In this document: positions 25,176-33,843 of the stretch, piece after piece | Layout of the letters: every line of letters begins with the position of its first letter | How positions within the stretch are numbered: position 1 is the first letter of the stretch | Source of the DNA: Flavobacterium panacis | GTDB taxonomy: Bacteria; Bacteroidota; Bacteroidia; Flavobacteriales; Flavobacteriaceae | Direction of reading: 5' to 3' | NCBI RefSeq assembly: GCF_024649945.1 | Contig: NZ_JANKMS010000006.1 | Span: forward strand, 186,001-250,000 | Length of the DNA: 64,000 nucleotides | The notes under the pieces: generated by a model | Database searches by the model: none | Seen by the model: only the letters and a program-made list of their open reading frames with translations | Told to the model about the DNA's origin: nothing | Translations under genes and position numbers: made by a program

Positions 25176-27089
25176 ATGATTAAAGAAGATATAGGTTTTA
25201 GAGAAGCAGGAAAGTTTGAAGAAACTCGTTTCGAGAAAATTCACAATGTTATTTTTGAATCATCGCAAGAAGCTTCTTTGTTGGTGGCGCGCGAAATTGC
25301 TAATTTAATTCAGAGGAAAAATGAATTAGGTGAACCTTGTGTTTTGGGTTTAGCAACAGGATCTTCGCCAATTAAGGTATATGAAGAACTGGTTAAAATG
25401 CATAAAGAAGAAGGACTAAGTTTTGAAAACGTAGTGACTTTTAATTTAGATGAATATTATCCGATGGATAAAAATGATATTCAGAGTTATTATCATTTTA
25501 TGCATGAGCATTTATTCAATCACGTAAATATTCCTTCTGAAAATATCAATATTCCAGACGGGCAGGTGAGTGCTGAGGAATTACAACAATACTGCATCGA
25601 TTACGAAATGAAAATTATCTCTTATGGAGGATTAGATTTTCAACTTTTAGGAATCGGCAGAACAGGACATATTGGTTTTAATGAGCCAGGTTCTCACGTG
25701 AATTCTGGAACCAGAAGTATTACGCTGGATCATTTGACACGTATAGATGCGGCTTCCTCTTTTTTGGGAATTGACAATGTTCCGAGAAAAGCCATTACAA
25801 TGGGAATTGGAACCGTTAGAAATGCAAAAAGAATCGTTTTACTAGGTTGGGGAATCAGTAAAGCAGGAATTATAAAAAAGACAATCGAAGGCGAGGTTTC
25901 TTCGCAAGTACCGGCTACGTATTTACAAGAGCATCACAACACAACATTTGTTCTGGATACAGAAGCTTCGTCTGAATTGACACGAGTAAAAACACCATGG
26001 TTGGTGAAATCTTGTATTTGGACAGATGAATTAAAGCTAAAAGCGGTCGCTTGGTTAAGTGAGTTAACGAAGAAACCTTTCCTAAAACTGACGGATAAAG
26101 ATTATAACGACAACGGAATGTCAAGTCTTTTGACGGAAGAAGGAACTGCATACGATTTGAACATTAAGATGTTTAATAAAATGCAGCAAACCATCACAGG
26201 ATGGCCAGGTGGGAAACCAAATGCTGATGACACATACAGACCAGAACGTTCTACTCCAGAGAAAAAAAGAGTGATTATTTTCAGTCCGCATCCAGATGAT
26301 GATGTGATTTCTATGGGAGGAACATTTGATCGTTTGGTAGAGCAGGGACATGAGGTTCATATTGCATATCAGACTTCGGGAAATATTGCTGTTTCTAATG
26401 AAGAGGCTTTAAAATTTGCTGAAATCTCAAAAGCGTTAAATCCAAATTCTGGTGTGTCTAATGAAATTATTGAGTTTCTTCAGAATAGAACTGGAAATGA
26501 AATCGATTCGTTAGAAGTTAGAAAATTAAAAGGATTGATTAGAAGAAGTGAGTCTTTAGGAGCAACTCGTTATTTAGGTTTGCCAGATTCTAATGTAAAC
26601 TTTTTAGATCTTCCGTTTTACGAAACAGGAACGGTTAAAAAGAATAATCTTTCGGATGCAGATATCAACATTATGTGTGATATTATTGAAAGAATAAAAC
26701 CGCATCAAATTTATGCCGCTGGAGATTTAGCAGATCCGCACGGAACTCATAAAGTGTGTTTGGATAGTTTGTTTGAAGCTTTAAAAAGACTAAAACATAA
26801 AGACTTTATGAGGGATTGCTGGGTTTGGTTGTATCGAGGCGCATGGCATGAATGGGAATCGTACCAAATTGACATGGCAGTTCCAATGAGTCCTGACCAG
26901 GTTTTAAAGAAACGACATGCTATTTTTTATCACCAGTCTCAAAAAGACGGCGTTATGTTTCAAGGTGATGACAGCAGGGAGTTTTGGGTTCGAGTTGAAG
27001 ACAGAAATAGATTGACTGCAGAAAAATATCACAACTTAGGATTGGCAGATTATTCGGCTATCGAGGCGTTTAAACGTTATCATTTCTAA
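25176..27089 (+). CDS. nagB: Glucosamine-6-phosphate deaminase fused to a PIG-L/LmbE deacetylase domain
   Basis: A 637-residue cytoplasmic fusion. The N-terminal part (about 20-290) is NagB, converting glucosamine-6-phosphate to fructose-6-phosphate and ammonia: GLATGSSP, Asp92 in NLDEYYP, and GIGRTGHIGFNEPGS with His165 and Glu170. The position equal to E. coli Asp141 is Thr163; other NagB proteins also vary here. The C-terminal part (about 360-600) is a PIG-L/LmbE-type zinc deacetylase with SPHPDDDVISMGGT and DLADPHGTH. This fusion is widespread in Bacteroidota. Whether the second domain removes the N-acetyl group is inference. No separate nagA gene is seen in the window. A terminator follows. 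Confidence 0.93.
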   Translation: MIKEDIGFREAGKFEETRFEKIHNVIFESSQEASLLVAREIANLIQRKNELGEPCVLGLATGSSPIKVYEELVKMHKEEGLSFENVVTFNLDEYYPMDKNDIQSYYHFMHEHLFNHVNIPSENINIPDGQVSAEELQQYCIDYEMKIISYGGLDFQLLGIGRTGHIGFNEPGSHVNSGTRSITLDHLTRIDAASSFLGIDNVPRKAITMGIGTVRNAKRIVLLGWGISKAGIIKKTIEGEVSSQVPATYLQEHHNTTFVLDTEASSELTRVKTPWLVKSCIWTDELKLKAVAWLSELTKKPFLKLTDKDYNDNGMSSLLTEEGTAYDLNIKMFNKMQQTITGWPGGKPNADDTYRPERSTPEKKRVIIFSPHPDDDVISMGGTFDRLVEQGHEVHIAYQTSGNIAVSNEEALKFAEISKALNPNSGVSNEIIEFLQNRTGNEIDSLEVRKLKGLIRRSESLGATRYLGLPDSNVNFLDLPFYETGTVKKNNLSDADINIMCDIIERIKPHQIYAAGDLADPHGTHKVCLDSLFEALKRLKHKDFMRDCWVWLYRGAWHEWESYQIDMAVPMSPDQVLKKRHAIFYHQSQKDGVMFQGDDSREFWVRVEDRNRLTAEKYHNLGLADYSAIEAFKRYHF

Positions 27090-27157
27090 GCTTTTTGCAG
27101 CAATAAAGATAATAGACTATTTCATGGTTTATTTTGGTTAGTTACCTATAATTGAGA

Positions 27158-27193
27158 GAAAATGCGGTCGTGGTTGGCCGCATTTTCGTTTTT
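27158..27193 (+). terminator. Terminator after nagB
   Basis: A 12-bp stem (GAAAATGCGGTC / GGCCGCATTTTC, one G-U pair) with a 6-nt loop is followed by GTTTTT. It stops plus-strand transcription before the convergent LytTR gene. Confidence 0.85.
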
Positions 27194-27202
27194 ATTATTT
27201 AA

Positions 27203-27394
27203 CCACAGGCGCTAAGGTTACGCAAAGTTCGCTAAGGTTTTTACGCGAAGATCGCGGAGATTTATTTATATAATTGAGAATAAAAAAAAGTTCGCAAAGC
27301 TTAACATAAAGCTTTGCGAACTTTTTTTATTCTTTTTAGGCATCAAACACAAAAAAACTTTGCGAACTTTGCGTAACCTTAGCGCCTTTGCGGT
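27203..27394. repeat. Double nested inverted repeat, family B, copy 4
   Basis: Outer arms of 25 bp match perfectly (27208-27232 and 27362-27386, starting GGCGCTAAGGTTACGCAAAG). Inside lies a second inverted repeat (27278-27302 and 27309-27332, core AGTTCGCAAAGCTT) around a 6-nt loop. It sits between the convergent nagB and LytTR genes. This element accounts for most of the 27090-27416 gap, together with the terminator at 27158. The outer sequence resembles the outer arms of copies 1 and 2. Confidence 0.85.
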
Positions 27395-27416
27395 AAAAAA
27401 AATTGCGGTTAAATAT

Positions 27417-28130
27417 CTATATAGAAGAATTCAAAATCTTCTGTTTAACTTCGTCGATATAAGATCTTCCTATTACGTATCTAAGTCCTTCAATTTCAAT
27501 GCTGTTTCCTTCGACAGCGTCGATTTTATCAATTGCAATCGTGTACGATCTGTGGATTCTAATAAAATCTCTTTCAGGTAATAAACTTGTAAAATCAGAT
27601 AAAGTGCTGTGAATGATAAACTTTCCAGAAGTAGTACTGATTTTTAAATAATCTTTTAAACTTTCAATTACTAAAATTTCGTTCAAGAAAATCTTTTTCA
27701 TTTTTTTCTTATCGATTTTTACGAAAATAAAAGGATTTTCTTTGCTGTTTTCCTGTGGAAGTTTGCTTGTATTGTTAAGGCGTTTGTTGATTTTGTTGAC
27801 CGCTTTCATTAATCTCGGAAACTCAATTGGTTTTACCAAGTAATCTAAAACGTCAAGTTCGTATGTTTCAATTGCAAACTGATCGTAAGCGCTTGTAATA
27901 ATTAATAAAGGTGGATTTTCTAAACTTTTAATAAAATTAATACCGTCCAAAACAGGCATGTTTATGTCTAGGAAAATTACATCTATAGTATTGTTTTTTA
28001 GAAAATTTAATCCTTCAATAGAATTACTAAAGGTGTTTATTAATTCTAAATCCTCAATCTGTTCAATATAATTTTTAATAACGTTTATTGCCAATGGCTC
28101 ATCATCGATAATTAAACACTTTATTTTCAT
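27417..28130 (-). CDS. LytTR-family response regulator
   Basis: A 237-residue DNA-binding response regulator. The receiver domain (1-120) has the acidic pair in LIIDDEP, phospho-acceptor Asp55 in VIFLDINMPVLDG, and the Lys in LDYLVKPIEF. The LytTR DNA-binding domain (about 135-237) has ILVIESLKDYLKISTTSGK and a RDFIRIHRSYTIAIDKID segment. It is encoded 72 bp downstream of the sensor kinase on the same strand, forming a two-component pair. It lies inside the glycan locus, opposite to the enzymes, so it is the nearest candidate regulator for them; the target promoters are not shown. Confidence 0.95.
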   Translation of the reverse strand: MKIKCLIIDDEPLAINVIKNYIEQIEDLELINTFSNSIEGLNFLKNNTIDVIFLDINMPVLDGINFIKSLENPPLLIITSAYDQFAIETYELDVLDYLVKPIEFPRLMKAVNKINKRLNNTSKLPQENSKENPFIFVKIDKKKMKKIFLNEILVIESLKDYLKISTTSGKFIIHSTLSDFTSLLPERDFIRIHRSYTIAIDKIDAVEGNSIEIEGLRYVIGRSYIDEVKQKILNSSI

Positions 28131-28202
28131 TTGTAACTTTTTGTTTTAGGCCGGTATGTGGTTTTCTTGTAAGTATAATATTAGTTATGGCTAAAAGCTG
28201 GT

Positions 28203-29261
28203 CTATGTGACTTTTATAACTAGTTTAACGACAAAAATATTCTTTTTATTTTTAAATGAAAGCTTATAGTCACTTTTATTATATCCAAGCTCAAGTCTTT
28301 TTTTGACGTTTTCAATGCCTATACCACTTGACTTGTTAAAATTATCTTTATGTACGGTAATTTCAGGCATTGGGTTTGAAATAATGAAATATAGATAATC
28401 ACCTTTTACTTTAAAGTTAATGTCAATTACAACATTACCAGTGTTTTTGTTTACGCCATGTTTGAAAGCATTTTCGACGAAAGTCAAAAGTAAAACAGGA
28501 GAAATCTCTTTATCGTGAATATCGCCAGAAATGTACATGTTCACTTCTAAGCGTTCTCCATTTCTAATTCTTTCCAAATCCAGATAATTCTGAATGCACA
28601 TGATCTCATTTTCCAAGCTTTGTTTCTTTTCCTTTGTTTCATAAAGCATGTAGCGCATTAATTCAGAGAGCTTCAGGACTATTTTAGGTGTCTTGTTAGA
28701 TTTTTCTACAGAAAGGGAATAGATATTATTTAAGGTGTTAAAGAAAAAGTGTGGTGAGATCTGAGATTTTAAAAACAACAGTTCTGTTTCCAATTGCGAT
28801 TTTTCCAGATCGGTTACACGTCTTTGCTCTTGCAATAAATCAAATGTGATTTTAATTGCCGTAACAAAAGTCATAACGTACAATTCGCCCATCATCATAT
28901 CAATTGTATAATTTAGCGTAAGATTGTTTATGGTTTGAGGTCCTTCAGGCCAGACATCGTGTGTAATCAACAAATAAGTCAAATTAAATTTTATGACCAC
29001 CATGACAAAAATTGCCGAAAGTACGGTTATTATATATAGGAAGTATTTTTTGCGATAAACCAAATAAGGCATCAAAACCAAAATATTCAGATAACACAAT
29101 GCCATGTGAATTGGGAATCCAAGTAATGTAGTTTTTAAGGAGTAAACGTAATCGTTGAAATAACTTCCCCAGCGGAATGTATTGAATACAAAATACGTCA
29201 GCCAGAAGTAAACATGGAAACGTACAGGTACTCTGTAAAGCTTGCTTGAGTTGAATATCAT
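28203..29261 (-). CDS. LytS/YehU-type sensor histidine kinase
   Basis: A 352-residue membrane sensor kinase. Four hydrophobic segments lie at about 14-31, 43-68, 72-98 and 118-142, with almost no periplasmic domain. A short coiled coil (about 142-165) leads to the His_kinase domain with phospho-acceptor His171 in SQISPHFFFNTLNNI. The ATPase part has the N-box-like LLTFVENAFKHGV (about 260-275) and a SGIGIENVKKRLEL G-box (about 314-327). Lacking an extracytoplasmic domain, it probably senses a membrane-associated or intracellular cue. It is transcribed divergently from the first GH92 gene across a 131-bp gap. Confidence 0.93.
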   Translation of the reverse strand: MIFNSSKLYRVPVRFHVYFWLTYFVFNTFRWGSYFNDYVYSLKTTLLGFPIHMALCYLNILVLMPYLVYRKKYFLYIITVLSAIFVMVVIKFNLTYLLITHDVWPEGPQTINNLTLNYTIDMMMGELYVMTFVTAIKITFDLLQEQRRVTDLEKSQLETELLFLKSQISPHFFFNTLNNIYSLSVEKSNKTPKIVLKLSELMRYMLYETKEKKQSLENEIMCIQNYLDLERIRNGERLEVNMYISGDIHDKEISPVLLLTFVENAFKHGVNKNTGNVVIDINFKVKGDYLYFIISNPMPEITVHKDNFNKSSGIGIENVKKRLELGYNKSDYKLSFKNKKNIFVVKLVIKVT

Positions 29262-29392
29262 TAGTGGTGTTTTAGAATGTCGTTTATTAGTATTTTTTGA
29301 TGTTTAGAGCTGTTTAAATGTCGTCCGTCTAAATTTATTTTGGTAAAAGTTGAATTTATCTAAATTTAAAGTTAAATTAATATTGTTTTGAT

Positions 29393-31630
29393 ATGAAAAA
29401 AATTACTCTGCTTTCTTTAACGGTAATTTTTATTGCAAGTTGCAAAATAAAAGTTGATAAAAATCAACATCCACAAAGTTTTGCAACAAATTATGTAGAT
29501 CCTTTTATAGGTACTGGAGGTCATGGACATACGTATCCGGGAGCAACAGTTCCGTTCGGGATGCTTCAAGTGAGTCCAGATAATGGAATTTCTAGCTGGG
29601 ACTGGTGTTCAGGCTATCATTATTCTGACTCCATAGTTTCTGGGTTTAGTCATTTACACTTAAGCGGGACAGGAATCGGTGATTTGGCAGATATTTTATT
29701 TATGCCTACAAACAAAAAATTAGACTTAACCGCCAAAGCCGCTTCACGCGATTTCCTACCGTATAAATCAAAATATAGTCATGTTAACGAAAAAGCAGTA
29801 CCGGGTTATTACCAAGTTTTTCTTGAAGATCCTAAAATCAATGTAGAATTAACTTCTACACAAAGAACCGCATACCATAAGTATACCTATAATAATAACG
29901 ACACACAATCTGTTGTGGTTGATTTAGGTTTTGCTATAAACTGGGATAAAGCGACAAAAACTGCTATTACGGTTGAAGATGCGAATACAATTAGCGGTTA
30001 CCGTTATAGTACAGGTTGGGCAAAAAATCAGAAAGTGTTTTTTGTAGCGAAGTTTTCTAAACCAATTACAGAATCAATTATCACAGCTGATAAAAAAGTT
30101 GTTTCTGGAAAAAGTGCTGAAGGCGAAAATACAGCTCTTCAATTATTTTTCGATTCTAAAAATTCTAAAGAATTAGATGTAAAAGTGGCACTTTCTTCAG
30201 TTAGTATCGCTAATGCTAAAGATAATCTGGAAGAAAACAAAGAGTTCGAAAAAGTAAAAACAGATGCTTCTGCAGTTTGGAACAAAGCTTTAAGCAAAAT
30301 TACAGTTGAAACTCCAGTAGATTCACTAAAAACGATTTTCTACACCGCTTTATATCATGCTCAAGTTGCACCAGTAACTTACAGCGATAAAAACGGACAA
30401 TTTAGAACAGAAGACGACAAAATTGTTACTTCAAAAGATTATACAGCGTATTCTACTTTATCTCTTTGGGATACCTTTAGAGCTGAAAATCCACTGCTTA
30501 CAATTTTAGAACCGAATAGAGTTTCGGATATGGTGAACTCCATGTTAGCGTATTACGAAACAAAAAAAATACTTCCGGTTTGGACATTATATGCAAATGA
30601 AACCAATACCATGACAGGATATCATTCGATTCCAGTTATTGTGGATGCCTACATGAAAGGCATTAAAGGTTTTGATGCTGAAAAAGCTTTCGAAGCAATG
30701 AAAGCAACGATGATGCAAGACGAACGCGGATTAAATTTCTACAAAAAATACGGTTACATTCCTTATAATTTATTAGACGAATCGGTTACGATCACTTTAG
30801 AATATGCTTATGATGACTGGTGTGTGGCTCAAATGGCGAAAGCCCTAGGAAAACAAGCCGATTATGAGTTTTTCTCTAAACGTGCAAAAGCTTACGAATA
30901 TTTATTTGATGCGAAATCTGGTTTCATGAGAGGAAAATCAGAAGATGGAAAATCTTGGAATGAACCTTTCGACCCAAAACATTCGAACCACAGAGAGCAT
31001 ACTGATTATACAGAAGGAAATGCTTGGCAACACAGCTGGTTTGTACCTCATAATGTGGATAATTTTATTAAACTTCACGGTGGAAATGACATTTTTACAA
31101 AACGTTTAGAACAATTATTTACAGAGAGTTCTGAGATTACAGGAAACAATGTTTCGGCAGATATTTCTGGTTTAATCGGACAATATGCACACGGAAACGA
31201 GCCAAGTCACCACATTGCTTATATGTTTAATCACGCTGGTCAGCCTTGGAGAACACAATATTGGGTGCGTCATATTTTGGATACACAATATAATACAACT
31301 GCTAACGGTCTTAGTGGAAACGAAGATTGCGGACAAATGTCAGCTTGGTACGTATTCAGTTCAATGGGATTATACCCAATGAATCCAGCTTCTGGAGAAT
31401 ACGAAATTGGAAGTCCGATTTTCGAAAAATCAACTTTAAATCTTCCAAACGGAAAAACTTTTGTCATTGAAGCAGAAAATGTTTCAGAGAAGAATTTCTA
31501 TATCCAATCGGCTACGTTGAACGGAAAAACATTTAATAAAACAGCCATTTCTCACCAAGAAATGCTACAAGGAGGTGTGCTTCATTTTGTAATGGGAGCA
31601 CAGCCAAACAAAAACTGGGGTCAGAACTAA
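29393..31630 (+). CDS. GH92 alpha-mannosidase, lipoprotein (first copy)
   Basis: A 745-residue calcium-dependent exo-alpha-mannosidase, lipid-anchored through Cys17 of the lipobox IASC. The N-terminal beta-sandwich opens with YVDPFIGTGGHGHTYPGATV, the family signature. The catalytic half has the probable acid Glu541 in YTEGNAWQHSWF, GNEPSHHIAYMFNHAG, and the base region GNEDCGQMSAWYV (Glu644-Asp645). GH92 enzymes trim alpha-1,2-, 1,3-, 1,4- or 1,6-linked mannose; the exact linkage cannot be assigned here. It is followed by the symporter gene after 22 bp, so the released sugar and its uptake may be coexpressed. Confidence 0.95.
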   Translation: MKKITLLSLTVIFIASCKIKVDKNQHPQSFATNYVDPFIGTGGHGHTYPGATVPFGMLQVSPDNGISSWDWCSGYHYSDSIVSGFSHLHLSGTGIGDLADILFMPTNKKLDLTAKAASRDFLPYKSKYSHVNEKAVPGYYQVFLEDPKINVELTSTQRTAYHKYTYNNNDTQSVVVDLGFAINWDKATKTAITVEDANTISGYRYSTGWAKNQKVFFVAKFSKPITESIITADKKVVSGKSAEGENTALQLFFDSKNSKELDVKVALSSVSIANAKDNLEENKEFEKVKTDASAVWNKALSKITVETPVDSLKTIFYTALYHAQVAPVTYSDKNGQFRTEDDKIVTSKDYTAYSTLSLWDTFRAENPLLTILEPNRVSDMVNSMLAYYETKKILPVWTLYANETNTMTGYHSIPVIVDAYMKGIKGFDAEKAFEAMKATMMQDERGLNFYKKYGYIPYNLLDESVTITLEYAYDDWCVAQMAKALGKQADYEFFSKRAKAYEYLFDAKSGFMRGKSEDGKSWNEPFDPKHSNHREHTDYTEGNAWQHSWFVPHNVDNFIKLHGGNDIFTKRLEQLFTESSEITGNNVSADISGLIGQYAHGNEPSHHIAYMFNHAGQPWRTQYWVRHILDTQYNTTANGLSGNEDCGQMSAWYVFSSMGLYPMNPASGEYEIGSPIFEKSTLNLPNGKTFVIEAENVSEKNFYIQSATLNGKTFNKTAISHQEMLQGGVLHFVMGAQPNKNWGQN

Positions 31631-31652
31631 CTAATTCAAAATAAATAATTTA

Positions 31653-33530
31653 ATGAACATTATTGACGTATCAATCATTTTAATCTATATCGTACTCTCG
31701 GTTGGTATAGGAATCTGGATTTCAAGAAAAGCATCAAAAGGGCTTGACGATTATTTCCTTGGCGGGAAATCAATCAAATGGTATTTTTTAGGATTGAGCA
31801 ATGGCTCAGGAATGTTTGATGTTTCAGGAACTTCCTGGATGATTGGAGTTTTATTTTTATATGGAGTAAAAAGCTTCATGTTTATGTGGCTTTGGCCGAT
31901 TTGGAATCAGATTTTTGTGATGATGTTCCTCGCAGTCTGGATCAGAAGATCGAAAGTAATGACGGGTTCTGAATGGATTTTAACTCGTTTTGGAAGTGAC
32001 AAAGCAGGAAAAGCATCCCATATTATTGTGGCTATTTTTGCGATTATTTCTACTATTGGTTTCATCGCTTATTTCTTCGTAGGAATTGGGAAATTTGTAA
32101 CCATTATTCTTCCTTGGGATTTAACAGTTCACATGAATGGTTCTGTTTTCTTAACTTCAGAACAAGCTTATGCCTTGTTAATTATTTTCTTAACTACAAT
32201 TTATACCGTTAAAGGAGGAATGTTTTCTGTAGTTGCGACAGAGGTTGTACAATATATTATTATGATTGTGGCTGGTGTTTTAATTGCTGGTTACGCCTTC
32301 ATTAATTATACAGATATTCAAATCAATTCGGTTATTACACCAGAATGGAAAAATGTTTTCTTTGGATGGGAATTTGAAACACAATGGAGCGATAAATTTG
32401 AAACATTCAACAGATTAATTGATACAGAAGGTTACAAAATGTTTGGTGCTTTCATCGGAATGACGCTTTTCAAAGGATTTTTTGCGAGTGTGGCTGGACC
32501 AACTCCAAGTTACGATTTACAACGTGTTCTTTCTACAAAATCAGTAAAAGAAGCAGCTTATATGAGTGGTTTCACGAACTTGATTTTATTCATTCCTAGA
32601 TATTTATTAATTACAGGAATTGTGGTTATTGCTTTAGTGAATTTAGCGCCAGAATTAAATGCAAACGTAAACTTAACGGGTGCCGATTTAGAATTATTAA
32701 TGCCAAAAGTGGTAAATCTTTATATTCCAGTTGGAATTAAAGGAATTCTTTTAGCTGGTTTATTAGCGGCTTTCATGTCTGGATTCTCAGCTTTCGTAAA
32801 TGCGGGACCAGCATATATTGTAAATGATATTTATAAAAAATACTTCAAGCCAGTTGCTTCAAACAAACATTATATCAAAGTAAGTCAGATTTCTTCTTTC
32901 TTGGTGGTTGGTCTTGGAGTTTTCATGGGATTCTTCGCAGATTCTATTAACTCATTAACACTTTGGATTACAAGTGCTTTGTACGGAGGTTACGTTGCAG
33001 CCAACTTCCTAAAATGGATTTGGTGGCGTTTTAACGGATGGGGTTATTTCTGGGGAATGGTCGGCGGATTAATCGCAGCTTCTCTTCAATTCGTTTTAGA
33101 TCAAAACAAAGGGAATTTAGCGGCAGGAACATTCTTGCACGATCTTTCACAAGTACCATCAATCTACTTGTTCCCATTAATTTTCGGAATGTCAATTTTA
33201 GGTTGTCTTTTAGGAACTTATTTAAGTAAACCAACAGATATGGAAGTTTTAAAATCTTTCTACAGTAATGTAAGACCTTGGGGATTCTGGAATCCAGTTT
33301 ACAAACAATTGAAAGCAGAAGATCAATCTTTCCAAAAAAATAATGATTTCTATTTAGATATGATGAATTGTGTAATCGGAATCATCTGGCAGTCAAGCAT
33401 GATTCTGCTTCCGATTTACTTCATTATCAGAGATTATCCGAAAGCAGGAGTGGCTTTAGTAGTTTTCTTAGTGACGACTACGGTGCTGAAATTTACTTGG
33501 CTGGATAGAGTTAGGAAGATTGAAGAGTAG
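31653..33530 (+). CDS. Sodium:solute symporter family transporter
   Basis: A 625-residue inner-membrane transporter of the SSS family, with about 14 hydrophobic helices starting at residues 5-25 (DVSIILIYIVLSVGIGIWIS). Family features are the DDYFLGGKSIKWYFLGLSNG segment in TM2 and the TM8-9 stretch around LLAGLLAAFMSGFSAFVNAG. It is longer than the common 500-550 residues, owing to a C-terminal cytoplasmic segment (about 530-580) and an additional final pair of helices. Its position between GH92 and GH130 suggests it imports mannose, mannosyl-GlcNAc or a related product for the cytoplasmic phosphorylase. The substrate is inference. Confidence 0.93.
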   Translation: MNIIDVSIILIYIVLSVGIGIWISRKASKGLDDYFLGGKSIKWYFLGLSNGSGMFDVSGTSWMIGVLFLYGVKSFMFMWLWPIWNQIFVMMFLAVWIRRSKVMTGSEWILTRFGSDKAGKASHIIVAIFAIISTIGFIAYFFVGIGKFVTIILPWDLTVHMNGSVFLTSEQAYALLIIFLTTIYTVKGGMFSVVATEVVQYIIMIVAGVLIAGYAFINYTDIQINSVITPEWKNVFFGWEFETQWSDKFETFNRLIDTEGYKMFGAFIGMTLFKGFFASVAGPTPSYDLQRVLSTKSVKEAAYMSGFTNLILFIPRYLLITGIVVIALVNLAPELNANVNLTGADLELLMPKVVNLYIPVGIKGILLAGLLAAFMSGFSAFVNAGPAYIVNDIYKKYFKPVASNKHYIKVSQISSFLVVGLGVFMGFFADSINSLTLWITSALYGGYVAANFLKWIWWRFNGWGYFWGMVGGLIAASLQFVLDQNKGNLAAGTFLHDLSQVPSIYLFPLIFGMSILGCLLGTYLSKPTDMEVLKSFYSNVRPWGFWNPVYKQLKAEDQSFQKNNDFYLDMMNCVIGIIWQSSMILLPIYFIIRDYPKAGVALVVFLVTTTVLKFTWLDRVRKIEE

Positions 33531-33572
33531 ATTTTAGAAGAAAGAAAATAGAAGCAAGAAGAAAGATTTTTG
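33531..33572. repeat. Family E purine-rich element, copy 1 (half element)
   Basis: The segment ATTTTAGAAGAAAGAAAATA and its continuation through GAAGCAAGAAGAAAGATTTTT closely resemble the reverse complement of 55533-55566. It lies directly after the symporter stop codon. With the family C element that follows, it fills most of the 313-bp gap before the GH130 gene. Confidence 0.5.
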
Positions 33573-33589
33573 AGTAGAGAATTTCTCTG

Positions 33590-33766
33590 CAGTTTGTCAT
33601 TCCGAGGAACGAGGAATCTCCACGAGTAACTCTACAAAGATTGGCGACAAAGATTGCAACATAGCCCATAGTTTCAACTATGGGAACGCATAGGAACTCT
33701 ACAAAGATTGGAGATAAAGATTGCGGAGCTTCTTGCGGAGATTTCTCCTTCGTCGAAATGACAAAA
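33590..33766. repeat. Dispersed palindromic element, family C, copy 1 (composite)
   Basis: The left end reads TTTGTCATTCCGAGGAACGA and the right end is the complement of GTTTTGTCATTTCGACGAAG. The centre contains ACTCTACAAAGATTGG twice (33629 and 33697) and a 9-bp hairpin CCCATAGTT/AACTATGGG (33665-33684). It looks like two family C units merged or rearranged. No coding potential is apparent. Confidence 0.7.
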
Positions 33767-33843
33767 CTGAGTGGATATTCTAATAAAATAAGCACTCAAA
33801 ACAAAAACAAGCATAAAAAACTAATAAATAAAAAAACAAAAAA

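Noticed and set aside
27203..27394. Insertion sequence or CRISPR
   Set aside because: No transposase frame and no regularly spaced direct repeats; the structure is a nested inverted repeat without coding content.
33511..33795. Open frame of 94 codons on the minus strand
   Set aside because: It is read through the E and C repeat elements and the end of the symporter gene; the translation reflects the repeats.
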